64,000 nt of DNA from Pollutimonas harenae (GCF_004153685.1 NZ_SDQD01000001.1:248001-312000); one strand, 5' to 3'; positions 9,022 through 22,390 are shown, counted from the first letter of the stretch. A program made the numbers and translations. The notes: generated from the letters alone by a model not told the origin.

Positions 9022-10098
9022 TTAGTGCTTGGAGCGGCTGTAGGTATGCACCTCGTCAACCAATGTTGCGACAGCCGCCGGCGGCGTGAAACGCGATATG
9101 CCATGGCCAAGGTTGAATACATGGCCGCCCTGCCCAACGGGCCCAAAATCATCAATGACCTTGCGTGCTTGCGCACGGATTGCAGCATCGCCGCCAAACA
9201 ACACCATGGGATCGATATTGCCCTGCAAGGCGACCGAATCACCAACCCGCTGCCGCACCTGGCCCAGGCTGGCCGTCCAGTCGAGGCCGACCGCATCGCA
9301 CCCGGAAGCTGCGATAGACTCTATCCATTGCGCCCCACCCTTGGTAAAGACAATGACAGGTATGGTACGGCCTTCGTGCTCACGCACCAGGCCTTGGACA
9401 ACCTTGCGCGTGTAGGCCAGGGAAAACTCCTGGAACATGCCGTCGGCTAGTACCCCGCCCCAGCTGTCGAAAATCATCACGGCCTGCGCGCCTGCCTGAA
9501 TTTGCGCATTCAGGTACTGCTGGGTGGCTTGCGCATTGACTTCAAGAATACGGTGCAGCAAGTCGGGCCGGCTATACAGCATGGTTTTGATCAAGCGGTA
9601 ATCACTGGACCCTTGTCCTTCTACCATATAGCACCCGACTGTCCAGGGACTGCCGGCAAAGCCAATGAGAGGGACTTTTCCGTCGAGCTCTTTGCGGATA
9701 AGGGCAACGGCGTCGAACACATACTGCAGCCTGGACATATCGGGCACAGTGAGTTTTTTGACATCGTCTTCGTGGCGTAGCGGGTGGGCAAACTTGGGGC
9801 CCTCGCCTGCCTGGAAGTCGAGCCCTAACCCCATGGCGTGAGGTATGGTCAGGATATCGGAGAACAGAATGGCAGCATCGAGATCAAAGCGCTGAAGCGG
9901 CTGCAGCGTAACTTCGCAGGCGTACTCGCGGTTCTGGGCCAAAGCCAGGAACGAACCGGCCTTTGCACGGGTTTCGTTGTACTCGGGCAGATAGCGCCCT
10001 GCCTGGCGCATGAGCCAAATGGGAGTATAAGGAACCGGCTCGCGCATGAGGGCACGAAGGAAGATATCGTTTTTCAGGGTGGGAGCAGTCACGTTCAT
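9022..10098 (-). CDS. hemE: Uroporphyrinogen decarboxylase
   Basis: Decarboxylates the four acetate side chains of uroporphyrinogen III to give coproporphyrinogen III in haem synthesis. The start is the ATG at 10098, giving 358 residues (the usual length) and the family N-terminus [31 protein letters not shown]. The frame is open upstream but that extension has no family similarity. Other family marks are [18 protein letters not shown] and [17 protein letters not shown]. The gene begins 22 bp after the Fis-type regulator gene on the same strand and is probably transcribed with it. Confidence 0.94.
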   Translation of the reverse strand: MNVTAPTLKNDIFLRALMREPVPYTPIWLMRQAGRYLPEYNETRAKAGSFLALAQNREYACEVTLQPLQRFDLDAAILFSDILTIPHAMGLGLDFQAGEGPKFAHPLRHEDDVKKLTVPDMSRLQYVFDAVALIRKELDGKVPLIGFAGSPWTVGCYMVEGQGSSDYRLIKTMLYSRPDLLHRILEVNAQATQQYLNAQIQAGAQAVMIFDSWGGVLADGMFQEFSLAYTRKVVQGLVREHEGRTIPVIVFTKGGAQWIESIAASGCDAVGLDWTASLGQVRQRVGDSVALQGNIDPMVLFGGDAAIRAQARKVIDDFGPVGQGGHVFNLGHGISRFTPPAAVATLVDEVHTYSRSKH

Positions 10099-10120
10099 CC
10101 TTATTTCAAGACCATTGATT

Positions 10121-10924
10121 TTACCCGTCTCTGGGGAGGTTAGGGCCGGGATCGACACGAAACGGCGCTGCGTCGATATCGTGCTTGCGCATGAGCGCCC
10201 AGAATGCACGCCGGTGTTTTTGGGCCGCGCGGGCGGCCATGGCAATATTGCCGGAGTGGCGTCCAAGCGCCGCCTTGATATAAGCCCGTTCGAATCTTTC
10301 TATGACCTGGCTTTTGGCCACGCGAAAGGATTCTTTGGTAGTGGCACAACGAGATGCCGACGCTATAGCAAAGGCTTCAAGCTCGAGGCCGCTACGCTCG
10401 AGTATGGTCTGGTGCATGGCGCTTTCGTCGAGCATAGCCGCTACAGAAGGCTGGCTATAAGTGCCAGATACCTCGGACAATGCCTTGCTGGTGCTCGAAG
10501 GCCTGCCAGCATTATACCGGCGTGCGTCGAGCAGTCGATCGATGCGTACACGTAGCTCTTCAGTGCAGAGCGGGTCGCGAACAAAGTCGGCCAGACCCAG
10601 GGTGTAAAGATCGTTAAGCGCTCCTGCCTTAAGGTCGCGTACCAGAGCCAGAACGGGCGTGTGCAGCACACCATTAGCCGCCGACAACGCCATACGCGCC
10701 CAGCCAAGATTTTGAGGCGATACCGGTATGAGGCAGGCATCAAAACGCTGCAGCCGTATGGCTGCCTCTAGCAGGACACGCGCAGCGCCTGCACCAAGTG
10801 CATCGACCGGATCATTGAGTGCTTGCACGTGCAGCCGCCCGCCGGCGTGTACACCAAGGCATGGTTGGGCCTGCTGGATAGTGCAAGATGTGCTGAGCAA
10901 TGCGCAGTCGAGTCGTTCCCTCAT
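10121..10924 (-). CDS. Orphan regulator: degenerate receiver domain plus Fis-type helix-turn-helix
   Basis: A 267-residue protein starting at the ATG 10924, which has a good ribosome site (GGGGA); an upstream ATG at 10960 is less likely. Residues about 60-150 look like a response-regulator receiver fold ([28 protein letters not shown]), but the phosphoacceptor aspartate position reads DACLIPVSP and the usual KP is RDP, so phosphorylation is unlikely. The C-terminus ([28 protein letters not shown]) is a Fis-type DNA-binding helix-turn-helix as found at the end of sigma-54 activators; no AAA+ sigma-54 domain is present. It lies directly before hemE, so a role in controlling haem synthesis or the locus itself is possible but not shown. 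Confidence 0.75.
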   Translation of the reverse strand: MRERLDCALLSTSCTIQQAQPCLGVHAGGRLHVQALNDPVDALGAGAARVLLEAAIRLQRFDACLIPVSPQNLGWARMALSAANGVLHTPVLALVRDLKAGALNDLYTLGLADFVRDPLCTEELRVRIDRLLDARRYNAGRPSSTSKALSEVSGTYSQPSVAAMLDESAMHQTILERSGLELEAFAIASASRCATTKESFRVAKSQVIERFERAYIKAALGRHSGNIAMAARAAQKHRRAFWALMRKHDIDAAPFRVDPGPNLPRDG

Positions 10925-11049
10925 GTCTTCCCCGTATATGTTGTTGATAGGACCGGCCAAGCATAGTCAGCGCCCAACAAAGCAACAATTCGGAAAACTC
11001 TTAACTCGGGAATTACGTAGGACAAACTGAAAGCTGGCTTGCCCTATAA

Positions 11050-11086
11050 AAACAAACCTCGCTGCATATAACAGCGAGGTTTGTTT
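11050..11086 (-). terminator. Strong terminator of the ATP synthase operon
   Basis: AAACAAACCTCGCTG-catataa-CAGCGAGGTTTGTTT is a perfect 15-bp stem. On the minus strand it is followed by TTTTTATAG, a good termination tract, 33 bp after atpC. It may also work in the other direction. Confidence 0.9.
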
Positions 11087-11118
11087 GATGGTGCGGAACG
11101 CCTGGTGGCGTATGAGGC

Positions 11119-11544
11119 TTAGTGCTTGCGACGCAACTGGCTGAGCTTGCGAGCCGCCGCAGCCTGAGCTGCCAGCATGGCAAGTTCGGCTTCGACCACA
11201 GCGATGTCGGCCTTGTCTTTCGTGTTGCGCAGTGCTTCTTCTGCACGCTTGCGTGCTTCGATAGCTTTGGCTTCGTCGAGATCTTCGGCACGAATAGCGG
11301 TGTCGGACAGCACGGTGACCGCACCCGGTTGAATCTCCAGGATGCCGCCAGCCACAAAGATGGTGACTTCGGCACCGTCTTCCTGGACGACTTTCACGGT
11401 TCCCGGACGGATGCGCGAGATAAGCGGCGTATGGCCGGGCAATATGCCCAGCTCGCCGGACTCGCCAGGCAAGGTCACGAATTTCGCCTCACCGGCAAAA
11501 ATCGATTCTTCTGCACTGACAATGTCAACTTGCAAGTTGGCCAT
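11119..11544 (-). CDS. atpC: ATP synthase epsilon subunit
   Basis: A 141-residue F1 central-stalk subunit that regulates ATP hydrolysis. The N-terminal beta sandwich ([38 protein letters not shown]) is typical, followed by a helical hairpin rich in alanine and arginine. It is the last gene of the operon, 12 bp after atpD, with the terminator just beyond it. Confidence 0.96.
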   Translation of the reverse strand: MANLQVDIVSAEESIFAGEAKFVTLPGESGELGILPGHTPLISRIRPGTVKVVQEDGAEVTIFVAGGILEIQPGAVTVLSDTAIRAEDLDEAKAIEARKRAEEALRNTKDKADIAVVEAELAMLAAQAAAARKLSQLRRKH

Positions 11545-11556
11545 GTGTGATCCTTA

Positions 11557-12987
<1,431 letters not shown>

Positions 12988-13023
12988 CTAAATATCTTTG
13001 ACGGGATGCCTTTCTGTTAAACC

Positions 13024-13935
13024 TTAAACAGCGGCAGCTCCCCCCACGATTTCTGAAATTTCTTTGGTAATGGCGGCTTGACGGGTTTTGTTGTAAACCA
13101 GTTCAAGATCGCCGATGACTTTCTTGGCGTTGTCGGATGCGGCCTTCATGGCCACCATGCGCGCCGATTGTTCGGAGGCCATGTTTTCAGCCACCGCCTG
13201 ATACACCAAGCCTTCTACATAGCGCATCAACAAATCGTCGATAACGGTTTTGGAGTCGGGCTCGTAGATGTAGTCCCAGCCGTAATTGGACTTGACCAGA
13301 TCCTGCGCGTCTTCGGCCGTATCACCTTGCGATTGAAAAGGATCAGCCAGACCGCTGGGCAAAGGCAACAGGCGGATGAAACTGGGATCCTGCTTCATGG
13401 TGTTCACAAAGCGGTTCGTTGCCAGATAGATGGCATCGACCTTGCCGTCGACGAAGTCGTCGATCTGCACCTTGATGGCGCCGATAAGACGCTCAAGATT
13501 GGGCTTGTCGCCAAGCTGGACTTCCTGGGACACCAGGTCTGCACCTATACGCGACAACGTGCCGGCAGCCTTGCTACCCAGCGCAGTCGCCTGTACCTTG
13601 ATGCCTTTTTGATCGAACTCTTTAAGACGACCCAGCACCAGACGCATGATATTGGTGTTCAGACCGCCGCACAGACCTTTGTCGGTACTAACGACAACAA
13701 CGCCTACTGCCTTGATGTCGCTGCGTTCGATCATGTAAGGGTGCGTGTAATCGGGATGCGCCTGCATCAAATGAGCGGCGATCTCGCGCACCTTGGTTGC
13801 ATAGGGACGGCCTGCACGCATCCGCTCTTGCGCCTTGCGCATTTTGGATGCCGCCACCATCTCCATGGCTTTGGTGATCTTGCGCGTGTTTTGCACGCTC
13901 TTGATCTTGGTTCGAATTTCCTTGATTCCGGCCAT
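13024..13935 (-). CDS. atpG: ATP synthase gamma subunit
   Basis: A 303-residue rotor shaft subunit. The start [36 protein letters not shown] is the standard N-terminal coiled-coil strand, and the C-terminal helix ([23 protein letters not shown]) completes the shaft. The central segment is slightly longer than in E. coli, as is common in the Burkholderiales. Confidence 0.96.
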   Translation of the reverse strand: MAGIKEIRTKIKSVQNTRKITKAMEMVAASKMRKAQERMRAGRPYATKVREIAAHLMQAHPDYTHPYMIERSDIKAVGVVVVSTDKGLCGGLNTNIMRLVLGRLKEFDQKGIKVQATALGSKAAGTLSRIGADLVSQEVQLGDKPNLERLIGAIKVQIDDFVDGKVDAIYLATNRFVNTMKQDPSFIRLLPLPSGLADPFQSQGDTAEDAQDLVKSNYGWDYIYEPDSKTVIDDLLMRYVEGLVYQAVAENMASEQSARMVAMKAASDNAKKVIGDLELVYNKTRQAAITKEISEIVGGAAAV

Positions 13936-14034
13936 CGCTCTTTCCTGAAAGGGCGTTATGACAGGGCCCGGCTGGGCCCTGCATTACGTATGGATACTGA
14001 AGCAGCCATGCTTCATCACCCTAAACAGTCAAAC

Positions 14035-15576
14035 TTAAAAAGCACCGTGCTTTTTGAACTCTTGTATGGCTGCGGCCAACTCGGCGTCGTCGTCCTTGGA
14101 CAATTCCTTGGTGTCTTCGATGCGCTGGATCAAACTTTCGTTCTTCGATTTCAGGTGCTCTTTGAGCGCCTTCTCGAAGCCCAGGATCTGTTCAACGTCC
14201 AGATCGTCGAGGTAGCCATTGTTGACCGAGTAGAGCGTGACAGCCAGCTCCCAAACCTGCAAAGGCTGATACTGAGGCTGCTTGAGCAGTTCGACGACTC
14301 GCTTGCCGCGCTCGAGCTGACGACGGGTTGCGTCGTCGAGGTCGGAGGCAAACTGTGCAAATGCAGCCAGCTCGCGGTACTGAGCCAAGTCGGTACGAAT
14401 ACCGCCCGACAGCTTCTTGACAACTTTGGTCTGTGCCGAACCACCCACACGTGACACCGAAATACCCGCGTTGATGGCAGGACGCACACCAGCGTTGAAC
14501 AAGTCGGTTTCCAGGAAGATCTGGCCGTCGGTAATGGAAATAACGTTGGTCGGAACGAACGCCGAGACGTCACCAGCCTGAGTTTCAATGATGGGCAATG
14601 CCGTCAGTGAACCAGTCTTGCCCTTGACTTCGCCATTGGTGAACTTCTCGACGTAGTCGGGATTCACGCGGGCGGCACGCTCGAGCAAGCGGGAGTGCAG
14701 ATAGAACACGTCACCAGGATAGGCTTCGCGGCCTGGAGGGCGGCGCAGCAACAGGGAAACCTGGCGATAGGCCCAAGCCTGCTTGGTCAGATCGTCGTAA
14801 ATGATCAGGGCATCTTCACCGCGATCGCGGAAGTATTCACCCATGGTGCAGCCCGAGTAGGCCGACAGATACTGCATGGCAGCCGAGTCGGAGGCGGCAG
14901 CGGCCACGATAATGGTGTATTCCAGCGCGCCGTGCTCTTCGAGCTTGCGAACTACGTTGCTGATGGTGGATGCTTTCTGGCCAATAGCGACGTATACACA
15001 AGTAACGCCTTTGCCTTTCTGGCTGATGATGGTGTCAACTGCCACAGCCGTCTTGCCGGTCTGGCGGTCACCAATGATCAGTTCGCGCTGACCGCGACCG
15101 ATAGGCACCATGGAGTCAATGGCCTTGATACCGGTTTGCAGTGGCTGCGTAACCGACTGACGGGCAATCACGCCAGGAGCGACTTTTTCGATGATGTCGG
15201 TAATTTTGGCGTTGATGGGACCTTTGCCGTCGATGGGCACACCCAGTGCATCGACAACACGGCCACGCAGCTCGGGACCAACCGGAACTTCGAGAATACG
15301 GCCGGTAGTCTTGACCGAGTCGCCTTCCGACACACCGGTATAGTCGCCCAGAATAACCGCGCCAACGGAATCGCGCTCAAGGTTGAGCGCCAGTCCGAAC
15401 ACGTTATTCGGGAATTCAAGCATTTCGCCTTGCATCACGTCGGACAAACCGTGGATGCGGGTAATACCGTCGGTCACGGAAACAACCGTGCCTTGCGTAC
15501 GCACGTCGGTCGACGCGCCCAAGCCTTCGATGCGGCTTTTGAGCAGTTCGCTGATCTCTGACGGGTTAAGTTGCAT
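14035..15576 (-). CDS. atpA: ATP synthase alpha subunit
   Basis: A 513-residue non-catalytic nucleotide-binding subunit of F1. It carries the P-loop [10 protein letters not shown] (about residues 169-178) and the block [31 protein letters not shown]. Its length matches E. coli (513). It lies in normal order between atpH and atpG. Confidence 0.97.
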   Translation of the reverse strand: MQLNPSEISELLKSRIEGLGASTDVRTQGTVVSVTDGITRIHGLSDVMQGEMLEFPNNVFGLALNLERDSVGAVILGDYTGVSEGDSVKTTGRILEVPVGPELRGRVVDALGVPIDGKGPINAKITDIIEKVAPGVIARQSVTQPLQTGIKAIDSMVPIGRGQRELIIGDRQTGKTAVAVDTIISQKGKGVTCVYVAIGQKASTISNVVRKLEEHGALEYTIIVAAAASDSAAMQYLSAYSGCTMGEYFRDRGEDALIIYDDLTKQAWAYRQVSLLLRRPPGREAYPGDVFYLHSRLLERAARVNPDYVEKFTNGEVKGKTGSLTALPIIETQAGDVSAFVPTNVISITDGQIFLETDLFNAGVRPAINAGISVSRVGGSAQTKVVKKLSGGIRTDLAQYRELAAFAQFASDLDDATRRQLERGKRVVELLKQPQYQPLQVWELAVTLYSVNNGYLDDLDVEQILGFEKALKEHLKSKNESLIQRIEDTKELSKDDDAELAAAIQEFKKHGAF

Positions 15577-15611
15577 GTTCAGACTCCTGGAATCCTGTTA
15601 TCCGGCACGCG

Positions 15612-16154
15612 TCAGGCGGCCAGAGTATCGCGCATGCGGGCCAATTGGGCCTGCACAGACGTATCAAGTACTTGATCGCCAACCGTTACACGCACGCCGC
15701 CAATAAGGTCGGCATCCACCGTAACAGCCGGTTTGAGCTTGAGGCCGAATTTCTTTTCGAGCCCCGACACAAGCTGCTGCACCTGATCGTCGCTGAGCGC
15801 AAAAGCGCTGCGAATATCAGCCAGCGCGGTGCCTTCGTGCTGGTTTTTCAGTTGTTCAAATTGCTGAGCGATCTCGGGCAACAACAGAATACGATTGTTG
15901 CCGACCAGCAATTCGATGAAATTGCGCGCTTGCGCCGACAACGGCGATTTGACCAGGCCCGAAAACAGCTCGATGCGCTGAGCCGCGTTCAGACGTGGAT
16001 CGGTCAGCGCTTCGCGCACGTCGTCCTGGCTTGCCACGTGTGCAAGCTCGGACACCAGACCGGACCACGACTCCAGGCTGGACGCCTGGTCGTTTCTGGC
16101 CGAGGCGAACAACGCTTCGGCGTACGGTCTGGCAATAGTCGATAGTTCAGCCAT
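15612..16154 (-). CDS. atpH: ATP synthase delta subunit
   Basis: A 180-residue peripheral stalk subunit that joins F1 alpha to the b dimer. The N-terminal helical domain begins [15 protein letters not shown], and the C-terminal part has the [21 protein letters not shown] motif of the OSCP/delta family. It starts 14 bp after atpF. Confidence 0.96.
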   Translation of the reverse strand: MAELSTIARPYAEALFASARNDQASSLESWSGLVSELAHVASQDDVREALTDPRLNAAQRIELFSGLVKSPLSAQARNFIELLVGNNRILLLPEIAQQFEQLKNQHEGTALADIRSAFALSDDQVQQLVSGLEKKFGLKLKPAVTVDADLIGGVRVTVGDQVLDTSVQAQLARMRDTLAA

Positions 16155-16168
16155 GGCCTGCCCTGAGT

Positions 16169-16639
16169 TTAGAGTTGCGCCTTGAGCTGTTCCAACAGCC
16201 CGGCGTGTGCCTGTGCGTCGACTTCTCGTTTGAGAATCTGCTCGGCACCTTTAACCGCTAGGACGGCGACATCGCTGCGCAGGCTTTCACGTATACGCTG
16301 GGCCTCTTGGGCTGCGTCTTGCTGAGCCTGGGCAATAATGCGCGCTTTCTCGGCCTCTGCCTCGCGGCGAGCCTGATCGAGAAGAGCGGTAGCCTGTTTC
16401 TCGGCTTCGACCATGCGAGCATGGTTTTCTGTTTTTGCAGATGCCTCGATCAGGCTGATACGTGCCTGGGCCTGGGCCAAATCGGCCTTGCCCTTATCGG
16501 CGGCGGCGAGGCCGTCGGCGATTTTCTGGCGACGATCATCCATTGCCTTCGTGAGGGGCGGCCATACGAATTTCATCGTAAACCAGCCCAACACGAAAAA
16601 CACGATCATCTGAAAAAAGAGAGTCGCGTTTAAATTCAC
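16169..16639 (-). CDS. atpF: ATP synthase b subunit
   Basis: A 156-residue Fo stator subunit. One N-terminal membrane helix ([23 protein letters not shown]) is followed by a long alanine- and charge-rich amphipathic helix that forms the dimeric stalk. The length equals that of E. coli b (156). It starts 130 bp after atpE, the usual wider gap in this operon. Confidence 0.96.
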   Translation of the reverse strand: MNLNATLFFQMIVFFVLGWFTMKFVWPPLTKAMDDRRQKIADGLAAADKGKADLAQAQARISLIEASAKTENHARMVEAEKQATALLDQARREAEAEKARIIAQAQQDAAQEAQRIRESLRSDVAVLAVKGAEQILKREVDAQAHAGLLEQLKAQL

Positions 16640-16769
16640 GGTCGTTTCCCTTTAATACCACGGGTGCCAGGCAGCCCTGCTGCATGACACTGGATGTCCA
16701 AGCCGCGGGCCAGCGACAATGAGGGGCCGACCCGTAGCTGCTTAACCCGCCGGCGGCGGGCTGCAATGC

Positions 16770-17048
<279 letters not shown>

Positions 17049-17114
17049 TCAAAAAACTGCATCGCAAGAGGATCTTGCACCCCGGCCGGACGACACTGCC
17101 CAGACCGAAAATTA

Positions 17115-17996
17115 TTAATGGCCTTCGTGAGCCTGACCCACATACACGAGCGTCAGCATCATGAAGATAAAGGCCTGCAACAACACGATCAGAATGTGGA
17201 AGACGGCCCACAAGGATCCTGCCAGAACATGCCCAATACCCAAGCCTAAGCTTGCACCATTAAATCCGGTCCATGCACCACCCAGCAGGGCAATCAGCAT
17301 GAAGATGAGTTCACCGGCAAACATGTTGCCGAACAACCGCATGCCCAGCGACACCGATTTGGCGGCGTATTCGATGCAGTTAAGAAGAAAGTTAAATGGG
17401 GCCAGGAACAGGCCGGCGATACCAGGCGCGTGGAAAGGCGCGGTGAACAATTCTTTTACGAAACCACCGGGATGCTTGATTTTGATGCCGTAGTAGAACA
17501 TCAGAAGCAATACGCCCAGCGACATGCCCATGGGGACGTTCAGGTCGGCCGTAGGCAAAATACGATGATAGTAGAGGACGTCGCCATGTTCGGCACCCAG
17601 GCCGGTCATTTTGAATACCCAGGCCAGGAAATCGACCGGCACCAGGTCAAGCACGTTCATGAGGATGATCCACAAGAAAACCGTTAGCGCCAGCGGCGAA
17701 ACAAAACGGCGGGAAACCTCGTTGGGAACAATGCTTTTGGCTTGTTCTTCGACCATATCGACTAACATTTCGATAGAGGTCTGAAAGCGACCGGGGACCC
17801 CGGCTGTAACAGATTTGGCGGCACGCCAAAGCACATAAACAACAATCAAGCCCATAAGAATGGACCAGAACAAGGAGTCGAAATTGACAACTTCGAAATT
17901 GGCAATCGCAGACTGCTTTTCACCAATGCTGTTCATATGAACCAAATGGTGTTGTATGTACTCAGACTGGGGCGAAATATTGCTAGCAGCAGCCAT
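17115..17996 (-). CDS. atpB: ATP synthase a subunit
   Basis: A 293-residue multi-spanning Fo subunit that forms the proton half-channels. The essential arginine lies in [17 protein letters not shown]. The N-terminal region [14 protein letters not shown] precedes the first membrane helix. The gap to atpE is about 100 bp. Confidence 0.96.
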   Translation of the reverse strand: MAAASNISPQSEYIQHHLVHMNSIGEKQSAIANFEVVNFDSLFWSILMGLIVVYVLWRAAKSVTAGVPGRFQTSIEMLVDMVEEQAKSIVPNEVSRRFVSPLALTVFLWIILMNVLDLVPVDFLAWVFKMTGLGAEHGDVLYYHRILPTADLNVPMGMSLGVLLLMFYYGIKIKHPGGFVKELFTAPFHAPGIAGLFLAPFNFLLNCIEYAAKSVSLGMRLFGNMFAGELIFMLIALLGGAWTGFNGASLGLGIGHVLAGSLWAVFHILIVLLQAFIFMMLTLVYVGQAHEGH

Positions 17997-18055
17997 CTGT
18001 AACCTTATCCTGTATGCTTGAGTCAGGGCCGGACGCCCTGCAAATTAACTTGCAG

Positions 18056-18496
18056 CTATGGCAGCTTGCGAAACAACAGCAGCAGCACATAACCTTTTAA
18101 AACACATAACAGCCCGAATAACACCGCGGGCCACACCAGCCAACCATTTGCCAACCATGCCGCCAGACCCAATACCAGTACGGCGGAACCCAGCTTAAAA
18201 GCCTCGCCCACAAAAAAAGTGAACGGACTGGCCTTCAAAGGCCCAAATAAACCCAGCAACAAACGCAAGGCGAACAAGGCATTAGGCACAAAATATGCAG
18301 CGGCGCCAATAAAGGCCGAAACCGCTGCAGCACTACCCGCCACCAACCACGAGATCAGCACAGCCAAACCCAGCATCACAGCCTGGGCGGCAAGCGTGCG
18401 CATGATGCCGCTGCTTGCCCGTCGGGTTATGGCCGCGCGATCCTGATCCGTCAGCACGAGCCGGGGGACATCACTGTCTCCGTAGTCTTGATTCAT
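18056..18496 (-). CDS. atpI: ATP synthase assembly/accessory protein AtpI
   Basis: A small membrane protein of about 146 residues that helps assemble the c ring. The start chosen is the first ATG (18496); a TTG at 18523 would add nine residues without a better ribosome site. Four hydrophobic segments are visible, including VMLGLAVLISWLVAG and AAVSAFIGAAAYFVPNALFA. It is the first gene of the operon, 59 bp before atpB, and the operon promoter lies just upstream. Confidence 0.88.
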   Translation of the reverse strand: MNQDYGDSDVPRLVLTDQDRAAITRRASSGIMRTLAAQAVMLGLAVLISWLVAGSAAAVSAFIGAAAYFVPNALFALRLLLGLFGPLKASPFTFFVGEAFKLGSAVLVLGLAAWLANGWLVWPAVLFGLLCVLKGYVLLLLFRKLP

Positions 18497-18590
18497 GGCT
18501 GGCGACCGCCGCGTTGTGGTCAAACAAAATCTGGATCAACCCTGCGATAAACCCCGTTTAAAGAAGTTTCGCGTGGCGTCAAACTCATAG

Positions 18591-18620
18591 AGTATAGCTT
18601 TATTTTTAGCGTGTAAGCAA
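18591..18620 (-). promoter_or_regulatory. Probable sigma-70 promoter of the atp operon
   Basis: On the minus strand TTGCTT (18620-18615) is followed after 18 bp by TATACT (18596-18591), a good -35/-10 pair about 95 bp before the atpI start. No other hexamer pair of this quality is seen in the region. Confidence 0.65.
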
Positions 18621-18667
18621 CTTGTCAGCTCATTTTTTGTTGTGAGGACCCATAAATTTGTGCACTT

Positions 18668-18716
18668 GCAACAAAGCCTGTCCCAACCACCAGTTGGCTG
18701 GGACAGGCTTTGTTGC
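18668..18716. terminator. Long perfect hairpin, bidirectional terminator
   Basis: GCAACAAAGCCTGTCCCA and its exact reverse complement are separated by 13 bases, an 18-bp perfect stem. The AAAG/CTTT ends supply the T-rich part in either direction. It lies 18 bp after the enoyl-CoA hydratase stop and before the atp promoter, so it insulates the two units. Confidence 0.8.
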
Positions 18717-18734
18717 TGCAGGACACGAATATAT

Positions 18735-19511
18735 TTATTGGTGCTTGAACTCGGGCTTGCGCTTCTCGACGAAGGCCTTCATGCCCTCTTTCTGGTCTTC
18801 TGTAGCAAACAGTGCGTGGAAGTTGCGGCGCTCGAACATCAGCGTGTCGTTCAAAGAGCCTTCGTAGGCCATGTTGACGCACTCCTTGGCCATAATGACT
18901 GAAGGCAAGGACATCGAGGCAATGATGGTAGCCGCCTCAATCACCTCATCCATCAGACGCTCCAGCGGTACCACGCGGGACACCAACCCGGCACGCTCAG
19001 CCTCTTCAGCGTCCATCATGCGGGCGGTCAGTATGAGATCCATGGCCTTGGCCTTGCTGATGGCGCGCGGCAAACGCTGCGTACCACCGTAGCCCGGGAT
19101 GACACCTAACTTGATTTCCGGTTGCCCGAACTTAGCGTTGTCTGCCGCAATAATAAAGTCGCACTGCATGGCCAATTCGCAGCCGCCGCCCAGCGCATAG
19201 CCAGCTACCGCGGCAATCACGGGCTTGCGTATGCGCTTCAGGGACTCCCAATTGCCGCCCAGATAATCTTGTTTATACACGTCCATATAGGACCAGCCCT
19301 GCATGGCGCTGATGTCGGCGCCTGCGGCAAACGCTTTTTCACTACCCGTCAGCACGATGGCGCCTATGTTTTCGTCGGCGTCGAATGCCCGCATCGCTTC
19401 AGCCAATTCATTGATGACTTCGTTGCTTAATGCATTCAATGTCTTGGGTCGGTCTAGCGTAAGCAAGCCTACGCGGCCACGAACTTCTACTTTTACCAAT
19501 GGCGCATTCAT
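18735..19511 (-). CDS. Enoyl-CoA hydratase
   Basis: A 258-residue crotonase-family enzyme that adds water to trans-2-enoyl-CoA in beta-oxidation. The ATG at 19511 is chosen because it has an AAGGAGA ribosome site and gives the family start [22 protein letters not shown]; the longer frame upstream runs across the divergent gene. The oxyanion-hole motif [12 protein letters not shown] and the catalytic glutamate region ([22 protein letters not shown]) are present. It is transcribed away from the M61 peptidase gene. Confidence 0.93.
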   Translation of the reverse strand: MNAPLVKVEVRGRVGLLTLDRPKTLNALSNEVINELAEAMRAFDADENIGAIVLTGSEKAFAAGADISAMQGWSYMDVYKQDYLGGNWESLKRIRKPVIAAVAGYALGGGCELAMQCDFIIAADNAKFGQPEIKLGVIPGYGGTQRLPRAISKAKAMDLILTARMMDAEEAERAGLVSRVVPLERLMDEVIEAATIIASMSLPSVIMAKECVNMAYEGSLNDTLMFERRNFHALFATEDQKEGMKAFVEKRKPEFKHQ

Positions 19512-19543
19512 GCCGTCTCCTTGTTGCAAAGTAATATAGTGGT

Positions 19544-21337
19544 ATGAAAAATGAAACTTTACTTTATAGCGTAACGCCTTTTGATCCATCAGGTCATCGC
19601 CTGAAAGTGCAGCTGACCATTGCCAACCCCGACCCAGACGGGCAAGAGCTGACCATGCCGGCCTGGATACCCGGCAGCTATCTTATTCGAGATTTCTCGC
19701 GTCAGATAGAAACCCTGCAAGCATCCAGCCGCCGCAAGCCCATTGCCATCACCAAAACAGGCAGCCATAGCTGGCGCTGCGCACCCTGTTCCGCCCCACT
19801 GATACTTGAATATACCGTGTATGCCTGGGATCTTTCCGTGCGCGGCGCACACGTCGACGAGTCACATGCTTTCTTCAACGGAAGCTGTGTCTTCCTGAGC
19901 GTGACCGGACAGACCCAAGCGCACTGCAATGTAGAAATCTGCCCACCACCACACACGAAAAACTGGAAGGTCTATACCAGCCTGCCCGTGGCGACCGGAC
20001 ACCCGCGCAAGGCACGGCACCATGGCTATGGCATGTACAGGGCACCCAACTACGATGCGCTCATCGATCACCCGGTCGAGATGGGCCAACCCCAAGTGGT
20101 GCAGTTCACTGCGCATGGTGCCGTACACGAAATGGTGTTCACGGGCGTCGTGCCCAAACTCGACCTCGAGCGCATTGCCGCCGACACCCAGAAAATCTGC
20201 GCTGCCCAAATCGAGTTGTTCGAACCCCAGAGCCGCCACGCCCCCTTTCTTGACAGCGCCGACCGCTATGTATTCATGACCATGGTGACCGGCGATGGCT
20301 ATGGCGGACTGGAGCACCGTGCCTCAACCGCCTTGATGACCTCGCGCGGCGACCTACCCACCCTCGGCCGCGCACAAACCCCCGAGGGCTATCAGAACTT
20401 TCTGGGACTGGCCAGCCATGAATACTTCCACACCTGGAACGTCAAGCGCATCAAACCGGCCGTTTTTGCACCCTACGACCTGAGCCGGGAAACACATACC
20501 GGTTTGCTGTGGGTATTTGAAGGTTTCACGTCTTACTACGACGATCTGATGCTTTTGCGTTCAGGCGTGATCAGTGAAAGCGATTATTTACGTACACTGG
20601 GCAAGGTCATCGGCAATGTGCGGCGCGGCAGCGGCCGGCTCAAGCAAAGCGTGGCCGAAAGCTCCTTCGATGCCTGGACGCGTTACTACAAGCAAGACGA
20701 GAATTCACCCAATGCCTTGGTCAGCTACTACACCAAAGGCTCCCTGATTGCCTTGGGTCTGGATATCACACTGCGCCAAGCCACCGATGGACAGCGCTCG
20801 CTGGATGATGTCATGCGTTTGCTGTGGCAGCGCCATGGACGGGATTTCTATCAGGACGGAGCCTGCGGCGTTGCCGAAGATGCAATGCCAGGGCTAATAC
20901 TGGAGGCGACCGGCGTCGATACTACGGATTTCATCCAGCGCCATGCCTACGGCCGCGAAGATGTACCACTGGAGCAACTCTTGCCCCGGCAGGGTATTGC
21001 GATGTCCTGGAAACCGGCGTCGACGACCCCCTCTCTGGATGCCCGACTCCGGTCCAGCCACCGCGAAACCCAGATCGCAACCGTATATGAAGGAGGCAGC
21101 GCACACAGAGCGGGCCTGTCGGCTGGCGATACGCTGCTTGCGATCAATGGCCTGCGAGTCACCGATACCATATCGGCAGAACGCCTGCTGGGCGCTTATG
21201 AACCGGAGGATGTGATCGACGTACATGTGTTCCGACGTGATGAGCTCAGGGCCTTTCAGGTGGAGCTGGCTACGCCGGCTGCCACAGAATGCGTACTCGA
21301 ACGCCTGACGTCACAGGCAGGTAACCCGCCAGCCTGA
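19544..21337 (+). CDS. M61-family metallopeptidase with PDZ domain
   Basis: A 597-residue protein of the M61 (glycyl aminopeptidase-like) family. The N-terminal half is the beta-rich M61 N domain, the zinc site is [14 protein letters not shown] with the HExxH core near residue 290, and the downstream glutamate is in [14 protein letters not shown]-like domain ([21 protein letters not shown]) occupies about residues 515-570. No signal peptide is evident. It is divergent from the enoyl-CoA hydratase gene with a 32-bp shared promoter region. Its biological substrate is not known. Confidence 0.9.
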   Translation: MKNETLLYSVTPFDPSGHRLKVQLTIANPDPDGQELTMPAWIPGSYLIRDFSRQIETLQASSRRKPIAITKTGSHSWRCAPCSAPLILEYTVYAWDLSVRGAHVDESHAFFNGSCVFLSVTGQTQAHCNVEICPPPHTKNWKVYTSLPVATGHPRKARHHGYGMYRAPNYDALIDHPVEMGQPQVVQFTAHGAVHEMVFTGVVPKLDLERIAADTQKICAAQIELFEPQSRHAPFLDSADRYVFMTMVTGDGYGGLEHRASTALMTSRGDLPTLGRAQTPEGYQNFLGLASHEYFHTWNVKRIKPAVFAPYDLSRETHTGLLWVFEGFTSYYDDLMLLRSGVISESDYLRTLGKVIGNVRRGSGRLKQSVAESSFDAWTRYYKQDENSPNALVSYYTKGSLIALGLDITLRQATDGQRSLDDVMRLLWQRHGRDFYQDGACGVAEDAMPGLILEATGVDTTDFIQRHAYGREDVPLEQLLPRQGIAMSWKPASTTPSLDARLRSSHRETQIATVYEGGSAHRAGLSAGDTLLAINGLRVTDTISAERLLGAYEPEDVIDVHVFRRDELRAFQVELATPAATECVLERLTSQAGNPPA

Positions 21338-21370
21338 CCGCGCTTTACCCCGCCTCCAGGTGCGCTAGCG

Positions 21371-22273
21371 CTAAGCTGGCGTCTCGAGGCGGGCCTGTAT
21401 GGCCTTGGCGGCAGTAACACCATCAGCCAGCGCCGTTACCACGCAAGGATGCTGGCGCTGCGCTACTTCACCTATGGCATAGACACCGGCACAACTGGTT
21501 TGCGCCGTTTGCATATCCGTGGCAATGAATCCTTGTTTGCTGCGCCGCAAGCCCAATGCCTCGGCGAATTCCACACAAGGCTCCCAGCCGTAGAACACCA
21601 TAATCACGTCATAAGGGTCGCCGTTGACAGTATGAGCACCGACATCGACCGCATACTTCCCTTGCACGATGCATTCCGGTGTCAAGCGGCGTATGAATTG
21701 CTTCTGGGCCCTCAAACTGCGCGCATGAACTCGCACATGGGCAGCCCCTTTGTCCAACGCATACAGCGCATTTTCGAGGGCATTATCCCCTCCACCCAGC
21801 ACGGCAACCCGCTTGCCACGGAAGTCTTGCGCCACTACATGAGCGCCAGGACCAATCAGCAGCCCGCCAAATTTTGGGCTACCCGCACCAGGAACCCCCA
21901 GGCCGCGCGAACGCACACCGGTTGCCAGCACCACATGCCGCGTATACAAGCTGTGGGCAAAGGCCGGACTGGACACTGCAAAACCTTCAGGCAGCGGCTG
22001 TATGCCTGTAACCGCGCTCGATAACAGTGTGGACACGGCCGCCTGCTCAAGACTAAGCGCCAGATTATCGGCGACCTGCGGGCCAGTCATGCCCGGCAGC
22101 GAAGCATTCCACTCATCCTTGAAAGGATTGCGTCGGCATAAGCCCCCGACAGCCCCACTGGCCTCGATCAGCAACGGCTTCAGACCGAGCCGCGCAAGCC
22201 AGACCGCGCACGAAACACCCGCAGCACCGGCGCCGACGATGATCGCATCATGATTGTTATTGTCTGCACTCAT
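21371..22273 (-). CDS. Thioredoxin-reductase-like FAD/NAD(P) oxidoreductase without CxxC
   Basis: A flavoprotein of about 300 residues. The FAD motif IVGAGAAGVSCAVWLARLG is at the N-terminus and the NAD(P) motif VAVLGGGDNALENALYAL lies in the middle. The C-terminal FAD motif is SCAGVYAIGEVA. The CxxC active site of thioredoxin reductase is absent, so it cannot reduce thioredoxin in the usual way and is closer to ferredoxin/flavodoxin-NADP reductases of that fold. The start is taken as the ATG at 22273; a TTG at 22282 nearer the AAGGA is possible. It is divergent from folB. Confidence 0.82.
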   Translation of the reverse strand: MSADNNNHDAIIVGAGAAGVSCAVWLARLGLKPLLIEASGAVGGLCRRNPFKDEWNASLPGMTGPQVADNLALSLEQAAVSTLLSSAVTGIQPLPEGFAVSSPAFAHSLYTRHVVLATGVRSRGLGVPGAGSPKFGGLLIGPGAHVVAQDFRGKRVAVLGGGDNALENALYALDKGAAHVRVHARSLRAQKQFIRRLTPECIVQGKYAVDVGAHTVNGDPYDVIMVFYGWEPCVEFAEALGLRRSKQGFIATDMQTAQTSCAGVYAIGEVAQRQHPCVVTALADGVTAAKAIQARLETPA

Positions 22274-22390
22274 TGGTTTCAACCATCCTTAACCACTTTC
22301 AGAAGCGCGCTGTTGTCCGCACACGGACTCAGGCGGAGACGCTCACCGCACTAAAGCACTACAATTCCCACAATTCTACAAGGCCCTCTT

